Origin: Pythium myriotylum
Lineage: Eukaryota; Oomycota; Peronosporomycetes; Pythiales; Pythiaceae
DNA length: 64,000 nucleotides
Assembly (NCBI GenBank): GCA_023091665.1
Contig: JALJCQ010000015.1
Span: 310,001 to 374,000 of the forward strand
Direction: 5' to 3'
This document shows, piece after piece, positions 51,185-61,366 of this stretch. The position numbers were made by a program, and so were the translations under genes. The number at the start of each line of letters is the position of its first letter. Within the stretch, counting starts at the first letter, position 1. The notes below the pieces were generated by a model. The model did no database searches and had not been told where the DNA came from. It saw only the letters and a program-made list of their open reading frames with translations.

Positions 51185-52537
51185 GACGTGAGTTTGCGGA
51201 AGAGTTCGTTTGGAAAAAAGTCAGTTGAGTTCCTCAGTCACGTGGTCTCGCGAGAAGGGTTGATGAGCGCCCCAAGAAACCTCGAGTCGATCAGACAGAT
51301 GCCGTTTCCGTCGACGCAGAAAGGGTTGCAGCGATTCATCGGCAGCCTGATTTATTACCACAAGTTTATCAGCAACTTTGCGACTTATGCGGCAGTCCTG
51401 TATGAGGTCACTGACCTGAGACTGAGAGATGGGAGCCAACTTGATCATGCAAAGAGAGCCTTCGAAGAACTGAAGATGAAGCTATGCGACGCGCCTCTTC
51501 TGCGCCATGTTGAACGCGGACGAGAGCTTGTTATAGTGCTGTACACGAACAAGTGGGCTTTCGGAGCATCAGTTTGCCAAGAGCACGACGGGATTCTACA
51601 TCCGGTTCGATTTGTGAGTAAAGTTTTCAAGGATGCAGAGACACGGTATACGACTGCGGAACAAGAAGTGTTAGCTCTGCTGAAGACGCTCCACGTCGCG
51701 AGTCACTACTTGCTCGGCCAACCGATTGTAGTGTACGCGAGATATTCTACCATGAAATGGGTCTTCACGTCGAAGAGTTTGACCGGCCGTACCATCCAGT
51801 GGGCCGCCATGTTGTCTCCATGGAACTTGACAATTATACGAAGCGATGAGACCCCCGCCGGCTTGATGGCAGTGTTGGCAGCATCGATAACACCTGCAGA
51901 ACAAATGGATGCAATACTCGAAGACATCGCGCCGATGGAGACCATTAAAGATGTATCGGTCATTCGACCCTTCCCTGATCTACGAAAAAATGCTGACGGA
52001 CACGTGCTCACGTTCGATGGGGCAGTCAAGTTGAAGGATACCCGGTCTGGCACGTTTGGTATGATCCTATGGAAACTGCCTGAGTGGAAGGTGGTTGCCG
52101 CAGAATATGATGTGAAGGAAGGGCTTACCGTGAACGACAGTGAATATCACGGCCTGCTCGGCGCACTCGAATTGGCAACGACGCGGGGTATCAAGGAAGT
52201 GCTCGTGTGTGGCGACTCCCGCCTGGTGATCGGACAGATAAACGGTGACCTTCGGTGCAATCAAGCGTCGCTACAAGTCTGGCTGAATCGGGCGAAAGAA
52301 CTACTCACCTTGTTCGACAGTGTGAGTTTCATTCACATCGCGCGCAAGTACAACCAGGCGGCAGACTTCCTCACCAGAGAGGCCATGCGGTCTCAGTCGA
52401 GAGGTTCGGTCACGGATGATGCGCGCTTGCACGACTTGGAGCTCTTGAACACTCTCCCGGAGTTGTTGTACCGCGTGGACGATGAACACGTGTGCGAAGG
52501 AAAGCTGGAGGCGGAACCAGTCTGGCCACAAGGCTGA
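51185..52537 (+). CDS. pol: Gypsy pol, second part: RT end, inactive RNase H and second RNase H
   Basis: This frame is offset by one base from the protease-RT frame; the join is near 51185, where VSLRKSSFGKKSVEFLSHVVS resumes the RT thumb. The first RNase H (about 51535-51760) keeps the fold-like residues but lacks the catalytic acids: YTNKWAFGA where TDAS-type sequence is expected, and VYARYSTMKW where TDH is expected. A second RNase H follows (52013-52380) with an intact-looking acid set: TFDGAV, NDSEYHGLLGALEL, VCGDSRLVIGQ and YNQAADFLTREA, resembling the archaeal-type RNase H acquired by some LTR elements. The first domain thus corresponds to a tether, as in retroviruses. Confidence 0.85.
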   Translation, partial: DVSLRKSSFGKKSVEFLSHVVSREGLMSAPRNLESIRQMPFPSTQKGLQRFIGSLIYYHKFISNFATYAAVLYEVTDLRLRDGSQLDHAKRAFEELKMKLCDAPLLRHVERGRELVIVLYTNKWAFGASVCQEHDGILHPVRFVSKVFKDAETRYTTAEQEVLALLKTLHVASHYLLGQPIVVYARYSTMKWVFTSKSLTGRTIQWAAMLSPWNLTIIRSDETPAGLMAVLAASITPAEQMDAILEDIAPMETIKDVSVIRPFPDLRKNADGHVLTFDGAVKLKDTRSGTFGMILWKLPEWKVVAAEYDVKEGLTVNDSEYHGLLGALELATTRGIKEVLVCGDSRLVIGQINGDLRCNQASLQVWLNRAKELLTLFDSVSFIHIARKYNQAADFLTREAMRSQSRGSVTDDARLHDLELLNTLPELLYRVDDEHVCEGKLEAEPVWPQG

Positions 52538-54551
52538 GCCAAATTCAGATCAACTGATCAGTCTGGAGTCGACTACCACCCGTGCAGAGCCAAGCGAACA
52601 GTCTGGTGAAGAATCGCAGTCAGCGTTGGAAGAGAAGAGCGAATTCGCGCCAGTCAAAGTGGCGAGCGGGCGCCAGGTGGCGGGATTGTATGACGGTCCA
52701 AGCTACGAAGTGTTTGTTGTCGACACGAGAAAGCGGACGAGGTCGAAGAAGGAGAGCCACACGAAGAAGCAAAAAGAAGGGTCGAACGCAGCTGACATTG
52801 GGACATTCGAGGATGATGGATCGAAGCCGGCCAGAGAATGGACGCCATTGCATGTGAGTGGAGAGATGCTAAGTCAAGCTCAGGTGGAGAGGTTCAGACG
52901 AGTGGCGGCAGCGCAACGCCGAGATGAATGGTGCAAGCAGGTAATCGCGTATCTCGAGGGCAATGAGGAGGAGTTCTCTTCGTTGACCGCGCTCAAGCGG
53001 GTAGCGCGGATCGCTGTTCTATATGTGCTCGACTCAGCTGGGGTGTTGTACTACTCCCCTCAAGGAGGGAAATCGGAAGCTTTGAAGATGCGATTGGTAG
53101 TGCCGGACATTCTGCAGAAAGATTTATTATGCGCCTATCATGAAGAACTCGGGGCTGGTGCGCACCAAGGTGTGGGGCGTGTGTTCGAGCGAATGCGCCG
53201 TCTATACTACTGGAGAGGCATGTATGCGGATATAGAATGGTATGTTGCCTCGTGTGAAGACTGCGCCACCGCGAAGGGCAAGCCCCGGTACAAAGGTCGG
53301 TCCAGTGGCAATATTGTCGCGACCAGACCATTTCAGGTGCTCGCTATGGATTTCGCGATTCCCCTCCCCAAGACGTACAACGGAAATGAAGCCATGCTCT
53401 GTTGCATTTGCCTCTTCTCAGGTTTTGTGATACTCATTCCGATGGCCGATACGACAGCGCAATCCGTTGCAGAGGCGTATTTGAGTGGGGTATTCAAGCG
53501 ATTTGGGGCCCAAGAAATGATTCGACACGACCGCGACCCGCGCTTCATGAGTTCTGTGTTTAAGCGATTCAACCGCATGATGAATCAGAAGCAGCGCCCG
53601 ACACTTGCTTATCGACCGCAAGCGAATGGAAAACAGGAACGTTCTGTGCAGACTGTGGTGAGGGCGATCAAATGCTACATTGCTGATGCGGAGCAGAAGG
53701 ACTGGGACGAATATGTTCAGCAGCTTGAGTTGGCCCACAACACGTCAGTGAGTCTACAGCACAAGCAGACTAGTTTTTATCTGGTGCATGGCTGGGATGC
53801 ACGAACGCAACTAGAAGCAGCAATTCCCCCCAAGGATGGCACGCTCAAGGAACGAAATGCACTTGAATGGCGGCAGAAAATTGCAAAGCAGCATGAACAA
53901 GCTCAAGCGCACGCCGAATTCATTCAGCAGAAATTGATGGAAGAACGTGCGAGGAAGAACAACGAGAAGGCTGACGAGAATCTGCAGTCGACGGTGAGAA
54001 CTGAGTGTCAGCCAGGTGAGCTTGTGTGGCTGTATCACGTTTTGGTCAAGGAAGGACTCGTGAGGAAGCTATCGCACCTGTGGCATGGTCCATATCAGAT
54101 AGAAGAGCGTGTCAGTGAGTCGGTGTACAAGCTAAAGTTCGGTCGGAGCGAGAGTCAAGTCATGCCGATGATCCATATCTCCCGGCGCAAGCCATTCGTC
54201 TCAAGGATGCGGAGGCCACGTGAAAAGATTGAGAGCATTCAAGACCTCGAGTTGGACGAAGCTCTATTGCCTGAGGACTCGTGGTACGAAGAAGGTGTTG
54301 ATGACGAATATGAGGTGGAGAAGGTGGTCGACTGCCGATATAAGAAGCGGACGAGGAACGGTAGACGAATGCGCGAGTACTTGATCAAATGGGTCGGTCA
54401 CGAGGAGCCTACATGGGAGCCGGAAGAGAATCTACACTGCAACGCTCTGCTATACGAGTTCGACGCAAGACGGGCATGGGAGAACCGCAAGGAAGCCGCT
54501 CAAACTACTCATGAGGAGGAGGTTGATGAGAGTGATTCGAGTGACGAGTAG
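52482..54551 (+). CDS. pol: Gypsy pol, third part: integrase with chromodomain
   Basis: 689 codons from an ATG at 52482 that overlaps the preceding frame by 56 bases in the +1 phase. The overlap may be a programmed shift, a restart, or a further mutation. The N-terminal ~180 residues are a charged linker with two element motifs (52551, 52591). The integrase zinc region is AYHEELGAGAHQG and CEDCATAK. Catalytic residues are Asp290, Asp350 and Glu386, giving the expected D-x59-D-x35-E. A GPF/Y-like HLWHGPYQIEERV follows. The C-terminal chromodomain at about residues 607-665 (YEVEKVVDCRYKKR, YLIKWVGHEEPTWEPEENL) marks the element as a chromovirus; such domains steer insertion to marked chromatin. 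Confidence 0.9.
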   Translation: MNTCAKESWRRNQSGHKAEPNSDQLISLESTTTRAEPSEQSGEESQSALEEKSEFAPVKVASGRQVAGLYDGPSYEVFVVDTRKRTRSKKESHTKKQKEGSNAADIGTFEDDGSKPAREWTPLHVSGEMLSQAQVERFRRVAAAQRRDEWCKQVIAYLEGNEEEFSSLTALKRVARIAVLYVLDSAGVLYYSPQGGKSEALKMRLVVPDILQKDLLCAYHEELGAGAHQGVGRVFERMRRLYYWRGMYADIEWYVASCEDCATAKGKPRYKGRSSGNIVATRPFQVLAMDFAIPLPKTYNGNEAMLCCICLFSGFVILIPMADTTAQSVAEAYLSGVFKRFGAQEMIRHDRDPRFMSSVFKRFNRMMNQKQRPTLAYRPQANGKQERSVQTVVRAIKCYIADAEQKDWDEYVQQLELAHNTSVSLQHKQTSFYLVHGWDARTQLEAAIPPKDGTLKERNALEWRQKIAKQHEQAQAHAEFIQQKLMEERARKNNEKADENLQSTVRTECQPGELVWLYHVLVKEGLVRKLSHLWHGPYQIEERVSESVYKLKFGRSESQVMPMIHISRRKPFVSRMRRPREKIESIQDLELDEALLPEDSWYEEGVDDEYEVEKVVDCRYKKRTRNGRRMREYLIKWVGHEEPTWEPEENLHCNALLYEFDARRAWENRKEAAQTTHEEEVDESDSSDE
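52551..52606 (+). repeat. Phased 16-bp motifs, integrase linker set
   Basis: Copies at 52551 (CAACTGATCAGTCTGG) and 52591 (CAAGCGAACAGTCTGG), 40 bp apart. The second is read in another phase (SEQSG) than in the other sets, so the DNA and not the peptide is conserved. Confidence 0.85.
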
Positions 54552-56565
54552 AGAGTGACCTGGTGAAGTGATCAGTCTGGTGTGAGAAGGTGCTCGGCGA
54601 GGAAACCAAGTGAACAGTCTGGTCGGAGCGAGGTCACAAGAGTGAGGGGACGAGTCTAAAGGTGGGCGGCGAGATGATGTGGAGCGCCGCGATTGAAGGA
54701 GAGACGCTGAGGAAGGAAAGACGGTGAGGAGAAGGAGAAGAAGAAAGAGCTGAATCGAAGTACAGCTCTATAGCGACCTGACGCGGATCGAATACGTGGT
54801 GAGGTCAAGTTCTGGGGTTGAAAGGTGGATCGAACCCACTGTACAGCCCTGCGATGGAATCCGGCGCCGGGGGCCCAAGTTGGCTGCGGAATGCTGAGGT
54901 GCGGACCCGAGTTGGTTGCACAAGAAATCGCGAAGTTGACATGTGATGAACACGTTTCAAGGAGCTACGTTTTGTGGTGATCGCATTCTGCCGTGGGTAT
55001 GCGGCGAATGCACCGAAATTGAATATGGTAATGTCGACATGGAAGCTACAAGCCTTAGGCGGTGCCAGTGCACTGGGTTGACCGAAAGGGGCTACGTCTT
55101 GACACGGAGACTGTCCGGCGAGACGACAATTGAGGTGATGTGGCGGGCGAGGTGGCGAGTGAAGCGCATGTTCGGAATCTGGCTGTCTGATCAACTACCG
55201 GGCGAAGAACAGAAGCGAGAGCACGCACGTGTCAGCGAAAGTGGTGATCTGCTGTTGAGCCTGATCAGCGAAACAGTATGGGAAGCGCGGACGTTGACCA
55301 CCCCTGTCGTAGAAGCCTTAGAAGGAAATGAGAGAGTTAGAAGGACTCGGAGCGGATCGAACCCGCCGAGAGAAACAAGCGAGTTGAGACGGTTTGACGC
55401 GGACTGAATCCGCCAAGAAGCCGCGGCGTTGTCGAACTGAAGGGCTCATTCGAGTGGATCAGCCTTGATGCGCCGGTTGAGAGGGATGAGGTGATGCAGC
55501 GGAGAGAAGCGAGAGGAAGCGTGTGTGTATGTGCGAAGAAAATGATGAAAATGAGGTGACTGATGACAAGCGAGATGTGATGGACGAAGGAGCCCGTGCG
55601 TCAGAGAGAATGAAGCGGTATGAATATCAGAGAGGAAAGGCGCACCTTTGCAGCGAGGCGCGGCCTGCGTTGATGACGTGAAGATGACTGGGGACGACTC
55701 GAGTCCGTAGGGCGACGCGCGGTGACGGCAGCTGGAGACCTGCCTGATTGCTTGTTGGCGCGACTTGATTTCGAATACTGGCCCCAAGGAAGGTGAAGTG
55801 ATCAGTCTGGCCAGACTTGTCACGGATCGGTCTGGTCAGTTTTAGTGAAGTGATCAGTCTGGTCACCGTGGGGGAAGGATCAGTCGAGATCGGTGTCTAT
55901 GACGGTGAACGCAAATGAAGGAGCAGAGACGGTCTGTGAACATGGCTATTCGTCTTATCCGAATGATGGCAGCGCCTATGAGTACGTGTCTGCTGCAGAC
56001 GACAACGGCTTGACAGAGCGCGGGCGGAGCTGTCATGGAGGGTGAGAAAAAGGCGTTAGCAGGCGTCAACAAATCGATGTTCTTCGCCGATGATAATTAC
56101 CTCGGACGACGTCGAGGGACGGTGTGAGCTCGGAGTAGCAAGCAGGAATAATCATGGAAGGAGATGGCAGTGCGGGCGGAGGTTGAGAACGAGCGGCAGG
56201 CTTGGCGCACCAAGGCGCGTCGAGAAGCTTCAGGCTCGATCAAGAAATGGGAGAGGCCGGCCTTCCAATCATCCCAGTCAGAGGAACAAGTACGCAACGG
56301 AGGCTTTACGCGAACCTAACGGTCCCAGGCGAAGTGATCAGTCTGGCGGACGAGGTGGAGGTCCCTAGAACGGAAGTGAACAGTCTGGTTGGTGAAGACC
56401 CAGCCCCGACGTCTAAGAACGTCTAAGAACGTGTAAGAAGGGGAGAGCTCAATTGGAGCGTCGGGAAACTTCCACTGCGAGCGAGAAAATCGCGTGAGCT
56501 GAACAGTCTGGCGGAGATACCCTATCTAGGCCGGCGCGAAGTGATCAGGTCCGGCGAACGGAACA
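54552..56565 (+). other. Gypsy internal region without a clear gene
   Basis: About 2 kb between integrase and the helicase ORF. It contains eight good or near copies of the 16-bp motif (54565, 54607, 55795, 55847, 56331, 56373, 56496, 56538), a weak copy at 55820, and several short repeats of the form GGATCGAACCC. A plus-strand ORF at 54943-55407 has no recognisable domain. The region could be a leader for the accessory ORF, including its promoter. Confidence 0.55.
54565..56553 (+). repeat. Phased 16-bp motifs, non-coding sets before the helicase ORF
   Basis: Pairs at 54565/54607, 56331/56373 and 56496/56538 (the last copy degenerate, GATCAGGTCCGG) are each exactly 42 bp apart; 55795/55847 are 52 bp apart with a weaker copy at 55820 between them. 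No ORF covers these sites convincingly. Confidence 0.9.
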
Positions 56566-59500
56566 ATGGCAGCTGGCCTGAAGCGCAAGCGCGGGACTGA
56601 CAAGGGCCAGGTGGAGGGCGCAGACGAAGAGCGGCAAGGCGCAATCGAGACGCCGCCCGGAATTGAAGGAGGAGCCACGCGGCAAGGTACGCACCAAGAA
56701 ACGCCACTGCCCTCGACCCCCGCTCGACACACGACTCAAGATGAAGGAGATACTTCTGTCGACTCGTCAAGAAAGCTCGCTCGTGCCGGGAGCCAAGCTG
56801 AAGCCTCTGCTCGTTTGGCCTCGAAGAAGAGTGCTGGCTCACATTGGCCGGAAGGGCAGCTCAAGACGTTACGCGTCCTGTACGAGCTGAAGGACCGCAA
56901 CAAGTGGACGTGGGACCGGTTCGCTGAGGAATTCAACAAGATCAACGAAGTTACCGGACACCCATTGCGTGATGCTAATGCCTGCCGAGCTCGCTGCCAA
57001 CGAGATCCAGAGTTGAGGAAGAATACAGAGCCCAAGCTCACCAAGTGGACTCCAGAGCAGGAAGCGTTTCTGACTGCAGAGAAGAAGGCGAAGACCTCGA
57101 ACCGAGACATATATGCGAAGTATCTTGATAAGGTTCAGGCTCACGGGTGGGCATCTCGGGAATACAAGACAGTGATGACCAAGCTTTCCAGCATCTCAGA
57201 GCGAGATTCGAGTCGCAAGAGCAACCGTTCAAGCGACCAGGGGACGGCCACTGACAGACAAATGCTGACTATGGCGCGCCGAGTATGGCATCCCGACGAA
57301 GACGCCGTATTGATGAAGGCTCTACACGCGCATAAGGACGAGGGTGCAGCTATATGTCACGAAGCGATACAGAGCGAGCTCTTGGCCCTCGGAGAACGAG
57401 ACGGAGTACCCATCGGTGACCGCACCATTGTGGCCATCAATAAACGACTGAACACCTCACGTGATGGGAAGCCCGAAGCGACGAAGCTGCCCAGGCGGTG
57501 GACAGACAAGGACGATCAACAGATCCGTCAAGCTATGAAGCAAGAGAAACAGAAGCGCGGACAAGCAATTAAAGAACTCTCGGCAGCGTTGGAAGTCTCC
57601 GAGTTTGCTGTGCGCCGTCGTTGGAAAGAGCTGAACGTTATCGATGAGGAAGTCGGTGGTTCGACGGAAGAGAAGGAAGCCAGTCCAGGACAAGGAATTC
57701 TCATCGAGCCGTTTGTGTGTGAGTCCAACCAAGGTGGTGCCACTCAGCCAGGGAAGACCGTTGCCCACTCGGAATACACGATGCCAAGCGCCGTATTGGC
57801 GGAGACGCTGCTGGCCTTGCGATCTGACAGCGCGGAGGTCGAGAGCGTCGTCGAGAGTGGAGACGAGATCTTGTTCGAGGGCGTGAATGAAGAGTCAGAT
57901 GATGACGCACCAACGAATGACCCAGCCAGACCTGATGAAGAAGACGCCGACCTTGCCGTGGCACAAGCTCTTGGGGAGGTGACGGCCATCGTAGAATATT
58001 GCAGCCAGCAAGCTAGTGAAGAGTCGAAACAGGACACGGACCAAGGGATGAGCGGCCAAGAAGAGAATCTGTCGACGGCCTTGGAGCAAGAAGACGGTGT
58101 CAGAGCGACGGATGCGGGCGAGAGCCTTGAGGACAGCGCTAGGGTGATCGCAGGAACTACTGGAGAAACTCCAGCGCCCAGAGAGACTGAGACCCACGAA
58201 CTGCAGGCTCCCGGAGGAAGCGTGCGCGAAGGTGCCACGGACGAAACACCTTCAATTCCAGTGCATGAAGGCGTGCCAGCAGATACAGCCGACGTTCCGA
58301 TTGCTCAAGCTTCGTCCAAGGCTGACGAAGTTTCCGACCACGCACCCGAAGTGATCAGTCTGGCTACCTCATTAGTGGACGGTGAAGACGAAGTGAACAG
58401 TCTGGAAGGTTTGCCAGAGGCCACACAAGCTGGAGTGAACAGTCTGGCGGAGGTAGCGAGGGCAACTAACTTGGTCGACCTTTTAGTGGACCCTCCATCT
58501 GAAGTGATCAGTCTGGCCAAGGAACCAGTCGCCAGTCGAAGTGTAGTGAACAGTCTGGTCCCTTCCGGGGGGCGCGCTCCCTCCAGCTTGGAAGACCATG
58601 CCGCAGAGAGCATCAAAGGCGGATCCCACGAGATCCAAGGGCCTCGAGACCCACCACACGCTGCGCCGATGATAGAAGAGGACGAAGTGGTGTGGCGAAA
58701 TGCACACGATGGTGCACCACAGTACATCACCGTCCGAATTGCTCCAGACCAATCAAGGAAAGTTCTCTCAGCCGACACATGTGATCGTTTGAAAGCAAGT
58801 GACCTCGCACCAGACTCCAAGTTGAGGATGTTCTACAAGGACAGTGAGCAGCGCGTGCAAGATATGATTGAAGGCGGCCTAGACAAAATGCGTCTTCCCG
58901 ACGGTCCGGCACCCCCCGTCGACAAGTGTTTGCTGAGGGAACTGATGCTGGCCGGGACAATCCTCTCGCGCGGCGAAGAATCGCGCGCAATATTCTTGAG
59001 GGAGATGTGGACAGACAAGTACGGAGAGTGCCGGGACAAAGACTGCTGCTTAGCGTACGACGTGAACCGCCCGCATTTCCAGTATGAAGGCGAGTGTAGA
59101 CACTGGCGATATTTCAAGATGCGACGGGTCAACTTCGACTATTTCACGAGCGTGAAAGACTATCTGCTGGCGGGCGCGCTTGCGACGCATCTCGAGATGC
59201 TCTACGCCACTGAAGGCCCCGACTTGCCACCCATCAAGCGAGATGGGAAGTGTGTCCGGTTGAGACTCTCAGGGGGATCGATGACAAATCAGATGTCAGA
59301 AGAGTGGCCTGGCGGTGGAGGCGAAGGTGACGAACAAGAGAACGATGGTGCAAGATCGGTGACCCATCTTCAGCCGTTGCTGTGCTCGATGACCACCCTA
59401 TACCTCTCTCTAGACATGACTACGGATCAGCAAGTCTGCGAAGCGCAGCTCTCGCCATGGGATTACGGTGCAGTGGTGGCAGGCGAGAGATACGTGCACG

Positions 59501-61305
59501 AGCGTCAGGTGCTGGGCCGCGGGGTGTTGATGAGATCTGGATCCCGGTGGTTTATAGTCACGAACGCGAGTATCACGTCAGCCCAGCCAAGCAGACTCGA
59601 TTTAATGTGGGTCCCGAGGACAAGTTTATTGAACTACGTACGGCGTTTCCTAGCGATAGACCAAGCGGCACCACGACCTGCGCCGCTCATCACGGCACTT
59701 GCCATGCGAGACATGCACCAGAAGGAACGCCCGCGACCTCAACAGACTCGAGCGAAGAAAGTGCGGATGTGGACGAAGTCGCTGTTCTTGAGACCAAGTC
59801 AAATGAGAGTGGTCGAAGAGTTCGTCACGAAGACTGGCATCATGCTAGTGCGAGGCCCGTTTGGCTGCGGCAAGACGACGACACTGACGCGCGCGATATC
59901 CGTCCACCGTGAGGCGTACCCCAAGGAAGTGATTGCAGTCGTGTCAGAAACGAATGCCGCGATTGATGAGGATCTCCGGCGACTACGGCAGAAGAACCTA
60001 GTGCCCGAAGATGAAATATTGAGGCTTGGGAAGTGTGATGCTCACATGCAGGAGTTTGCAGGGATCTACATCGACGAACTCATGAAGAAGAGACGGGTGT
60101 TAATAGAGCGGATATACCCTGACCGGCCCGACATGGTGGCACCCGAAATGAAGAAGTACGAAGACCATTTGCTAGCCCGAGCGAAGGTTCTGGTCGCCAC
60201 ATTAGCGACGATGGGAAGTGCAAAATATCGGCACCTAGCGAATCACGTGGTGATTATCGACGAGGGCGCGCAGGTTGCAGAAGCCGCGGTGATCCAAGCT
60301 CTTCGCGAAGGTACGCACGCGCTGTTACTAGCAGAGGACCCCAACCAGCTGCGGGGGTATAGCTCGCTGCCGACAAACTTCGCTGAGAGGTTCCCTGGCG
60401 ATGAGAGACGGCACAAGCTCAATTGGTCTGTGTTCCACACGTTCGAACATTGTTACGCGTCTTATGGCATGAAGTTCCCGGGGCTGACGACGGAAGACAT
60501 ATTTCGGTGTGGACCAGATTTGGTGACACTATTGCAACCCTTTTACGACTACCCTTTACGCTCCGCTATCAGCAACACTCCAGGCTATCTAGTTGGGATG
60601 CTGCTACCGCCTCTGCAGGATGACGCAAGTTGGTCTAGGGATGGAGTCGAGAACGGACCGCCCCTGCCTCGAGGACCGTCCGCAATATGGCTCGACTCGG
60701 GCAACGAAGGTTTTCACCCCGACGGGCGACGGAAAGCTGCGAGCGAGGAGAAGTTTGTGAACGTGATCAAACAAGCGCTGGTGATGGAACTGATCATGCG
60801 GATCAAGGCGCAACTCAAACTGCAATCCAAGATGACGCACAGGGTGTGGCGCAAGAGTGTCCTAGTTATCTCCCCCTACGCGGAACAGGTCAAGAGACTA
60901 AAGGAAGACGCTGTACAATGGAAAAATCTCTATGAGAATTTCCTAGATGTGGAAGTGAAGACTGTGGACTCGAGCCAGGGGTGCGAAGCTGACATTACGA
61001 TCACCTCGATGGTGCGTCATGTGAAAATGGGATTCTTGAAGAATAACCCCTCGCGATTGCTGGTGTCCCTGAGCCGTGCCAAGGAGTACATGTTCGTTCT
61101 TGCGGATGACCAGACTCTCGCTCAAGACAGCACGTGGGCGAAGTTCCGCCAACAAGCGATCGACATGAGGATCACGTACGGGAGGTCGAGATGGACGCCA
61201 GAAGAAGCTGGCGCTGTGTTGAAAGACAAGGACCACATGAGGAAGCTGGCCAGCGCTAACGACTCGAGAGTCATTGGCGACGCCCAGGACGCAGTGTTGC
61301 TGTAA
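56566..61305 (+). CDS. Accessory ORF: four Myb/SANT-like repeats plus UPF1-like SF1 helicase
   Basis: 1579 residues, uninterrupted, ATG at 56566. N-terminal basic start (KRKRG, likely nuclear signal), then four Myb/SANT- or trihelix-like repeats, beginning at Trp94, Trp161 (KWTPEQEAFL), Trp241 (VWHPDEDAVLM) and Trp312 (RWTDKDDQQI). Residues ~365-690 are acidic and disordered and carry five EVISL/EVNSL-type peptides from the DNA motif. Residues ~700-1060 are unrecognised, with a Cys-rich patch (CRDKDCCLAYD). The helicase: GPFGCGKTTT (Walker A, ~1097), ETNAAIDE, VVIIDEGAQ (~1228), AEDPNQL, VDSSQGCEAD (~1467) and SLSRAKEYMFV (~1500), all motifs expected of superfamily 1B enzymes such as UPF1. 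No RNA- or zinc-binding N-terminal domain of UPF1 is seen. Role unknown; candidates are self-regulation, anti-silencing or replication. Confidence 0.88.
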   Translation: MAAGLKRKRGTDKGQVEGADEERQGAIETPPGIEGGATRQGTHQETPLPSTPARHTTQDEGDTSVDSSRKLARAGSQAEASARLASKKSAGSHWPEGQLKTLRVLYELKDRNKWTWDRFAEEFNKINEVTGHPLRDANACRARCQRDPELRKNTEPKLTKWTPEQEAFLTAEKKAKTSNRDIYAKYLDKVQAHGWASREYKTVMTKLSSISERDSSRKSNRSSDQGTATDRQMLTMARRVWHPDEDAVLMKALHAHKDEGAAICHEAIQSELLALGERDGVPIGDRTIVAINKRLNTSRDGKPEATKLPRRWTDKDDQQIRQAMKQEKQKRGQAIKELSAALEVSEFAVRRRWKELNVIDEEVGGSTEEKEASPGQGILIEPFVCESNQGGATQPGKTVAHSEYTMPSAVLAETLLALRSDSAEVESVVESGDEILFEGVNEESDDDAPTNDPARPDEEDADLAVAQALGEVTAIVEYCSQQASEESKQDTDQGMSGQEENLSTALEQEDGVRATDAGESLEDSARVIAGTTGETPAPRETETHELQAPGGSVREGATDETPSIPVHEGVPADTADVPIAQASSKADEVSDHAPEVISLATSLVDGEDEVNSLEGLPEATQAGVNSLAEVARATNLVDLLVDPPSEVISLAKEPVASRSVVNSLVPSGGRAPSSLEDHAAESIKGGSHEIQGPRDPPHAAPMIEEDEVVWRNAHDGAPQYITVRIAPDQSRKVLSADTCDRLKASDLAPDSKLRMFYKDSEQRVQDMIEGGLDKMRLPDGPAPPVDKCLLRELMLAGTILSRGEESRAIFLREMWTDKYGECRDKDCCLAYDVNRPHFQYEGECRHWRYFKMRRVNFDYFTSVKDYLLAGALATHLEMLYATEGPDLPPIKRDGKCVRLRLSGGSMTNQMSEEWPGGGGEGDEQENDGARSVTHLQPLLCSMTTLYLSLDMTTDQQVCEAQLSPWDYGAVVAGERYVHERQVLGRGVLMRSGSRWFIVTNASITSAQPSRLDLMWVPRTSLLNYVRRFLAIDQAAPRPAPLITALAMRDMHQKERPRPQQTRAKKVRMWTKSLFLRPSQMRVVEEFVTKTGIMLVRGPFGCGKTTTLTRAISVHREAYPKEVIAVVSETNAAIDEDLRRLRQKNLVPEDEILRLGKCDAHMQEFAGIYIDELMKKRRVLIERIYPDRPDMVAPEMKKYEDHLLARAKVLVATLATMGSAKYRHLANHVVIIDEGAQVAEAAVIQALREGTHALLLAEDPNQLRGYSSLPTNFAERFPGDERRHKLNWSVFHTFEHCYASYGMKFPGLTTEDIFRCGPDLVTLLQPFYDYPLRSAISNTPGYLVGMLLPPLQDDASWSRDGVENGPPLPRGPSAIWLDSGNEGFHPDGRRKAASEEKFVNVIKQALVMELIMRIKAQLKLQSKMTHRVWRKSVLVISPYAEQVKRLKEDAVQWKNLYENFLDVEVKTVDSSQGCEADITITSMVRHVKMGFLKNNPSRLLVSLSRAKEYMFVLADDQTLAQDSTWAKFRQQAIDMRITYGRSRWTPEEAGAVLKDKDHMRKLASANDSRVIGDAQDAVLL
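58348..58558 (+). repeat. Phased 16-bp motifs inside the helicase ORF
   Basis: Copies at 58348, 58390, 58432, 58501 and 58543: distances 42, 42, 69, 42. Read in frame as EVISL, EVNSL, GVNSL, EVISL and VVNSL in an otherwise acidic, low-complexity region. Confidence 0.9.
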
Positions 61306-61366
61306 AGAAGGGTGATCCAAGTGTGCTCGGTCTTCTTCGCGGTGCTGGAGCTTCGCAGGGGACGGC

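Noticed and set aside
55627..55866. Minus-strand ORFs rich in TDHF/LITS in the gypsy
   Set aside because: These peptides are the reverse-strand reading of the 16-bp motif and not genes.
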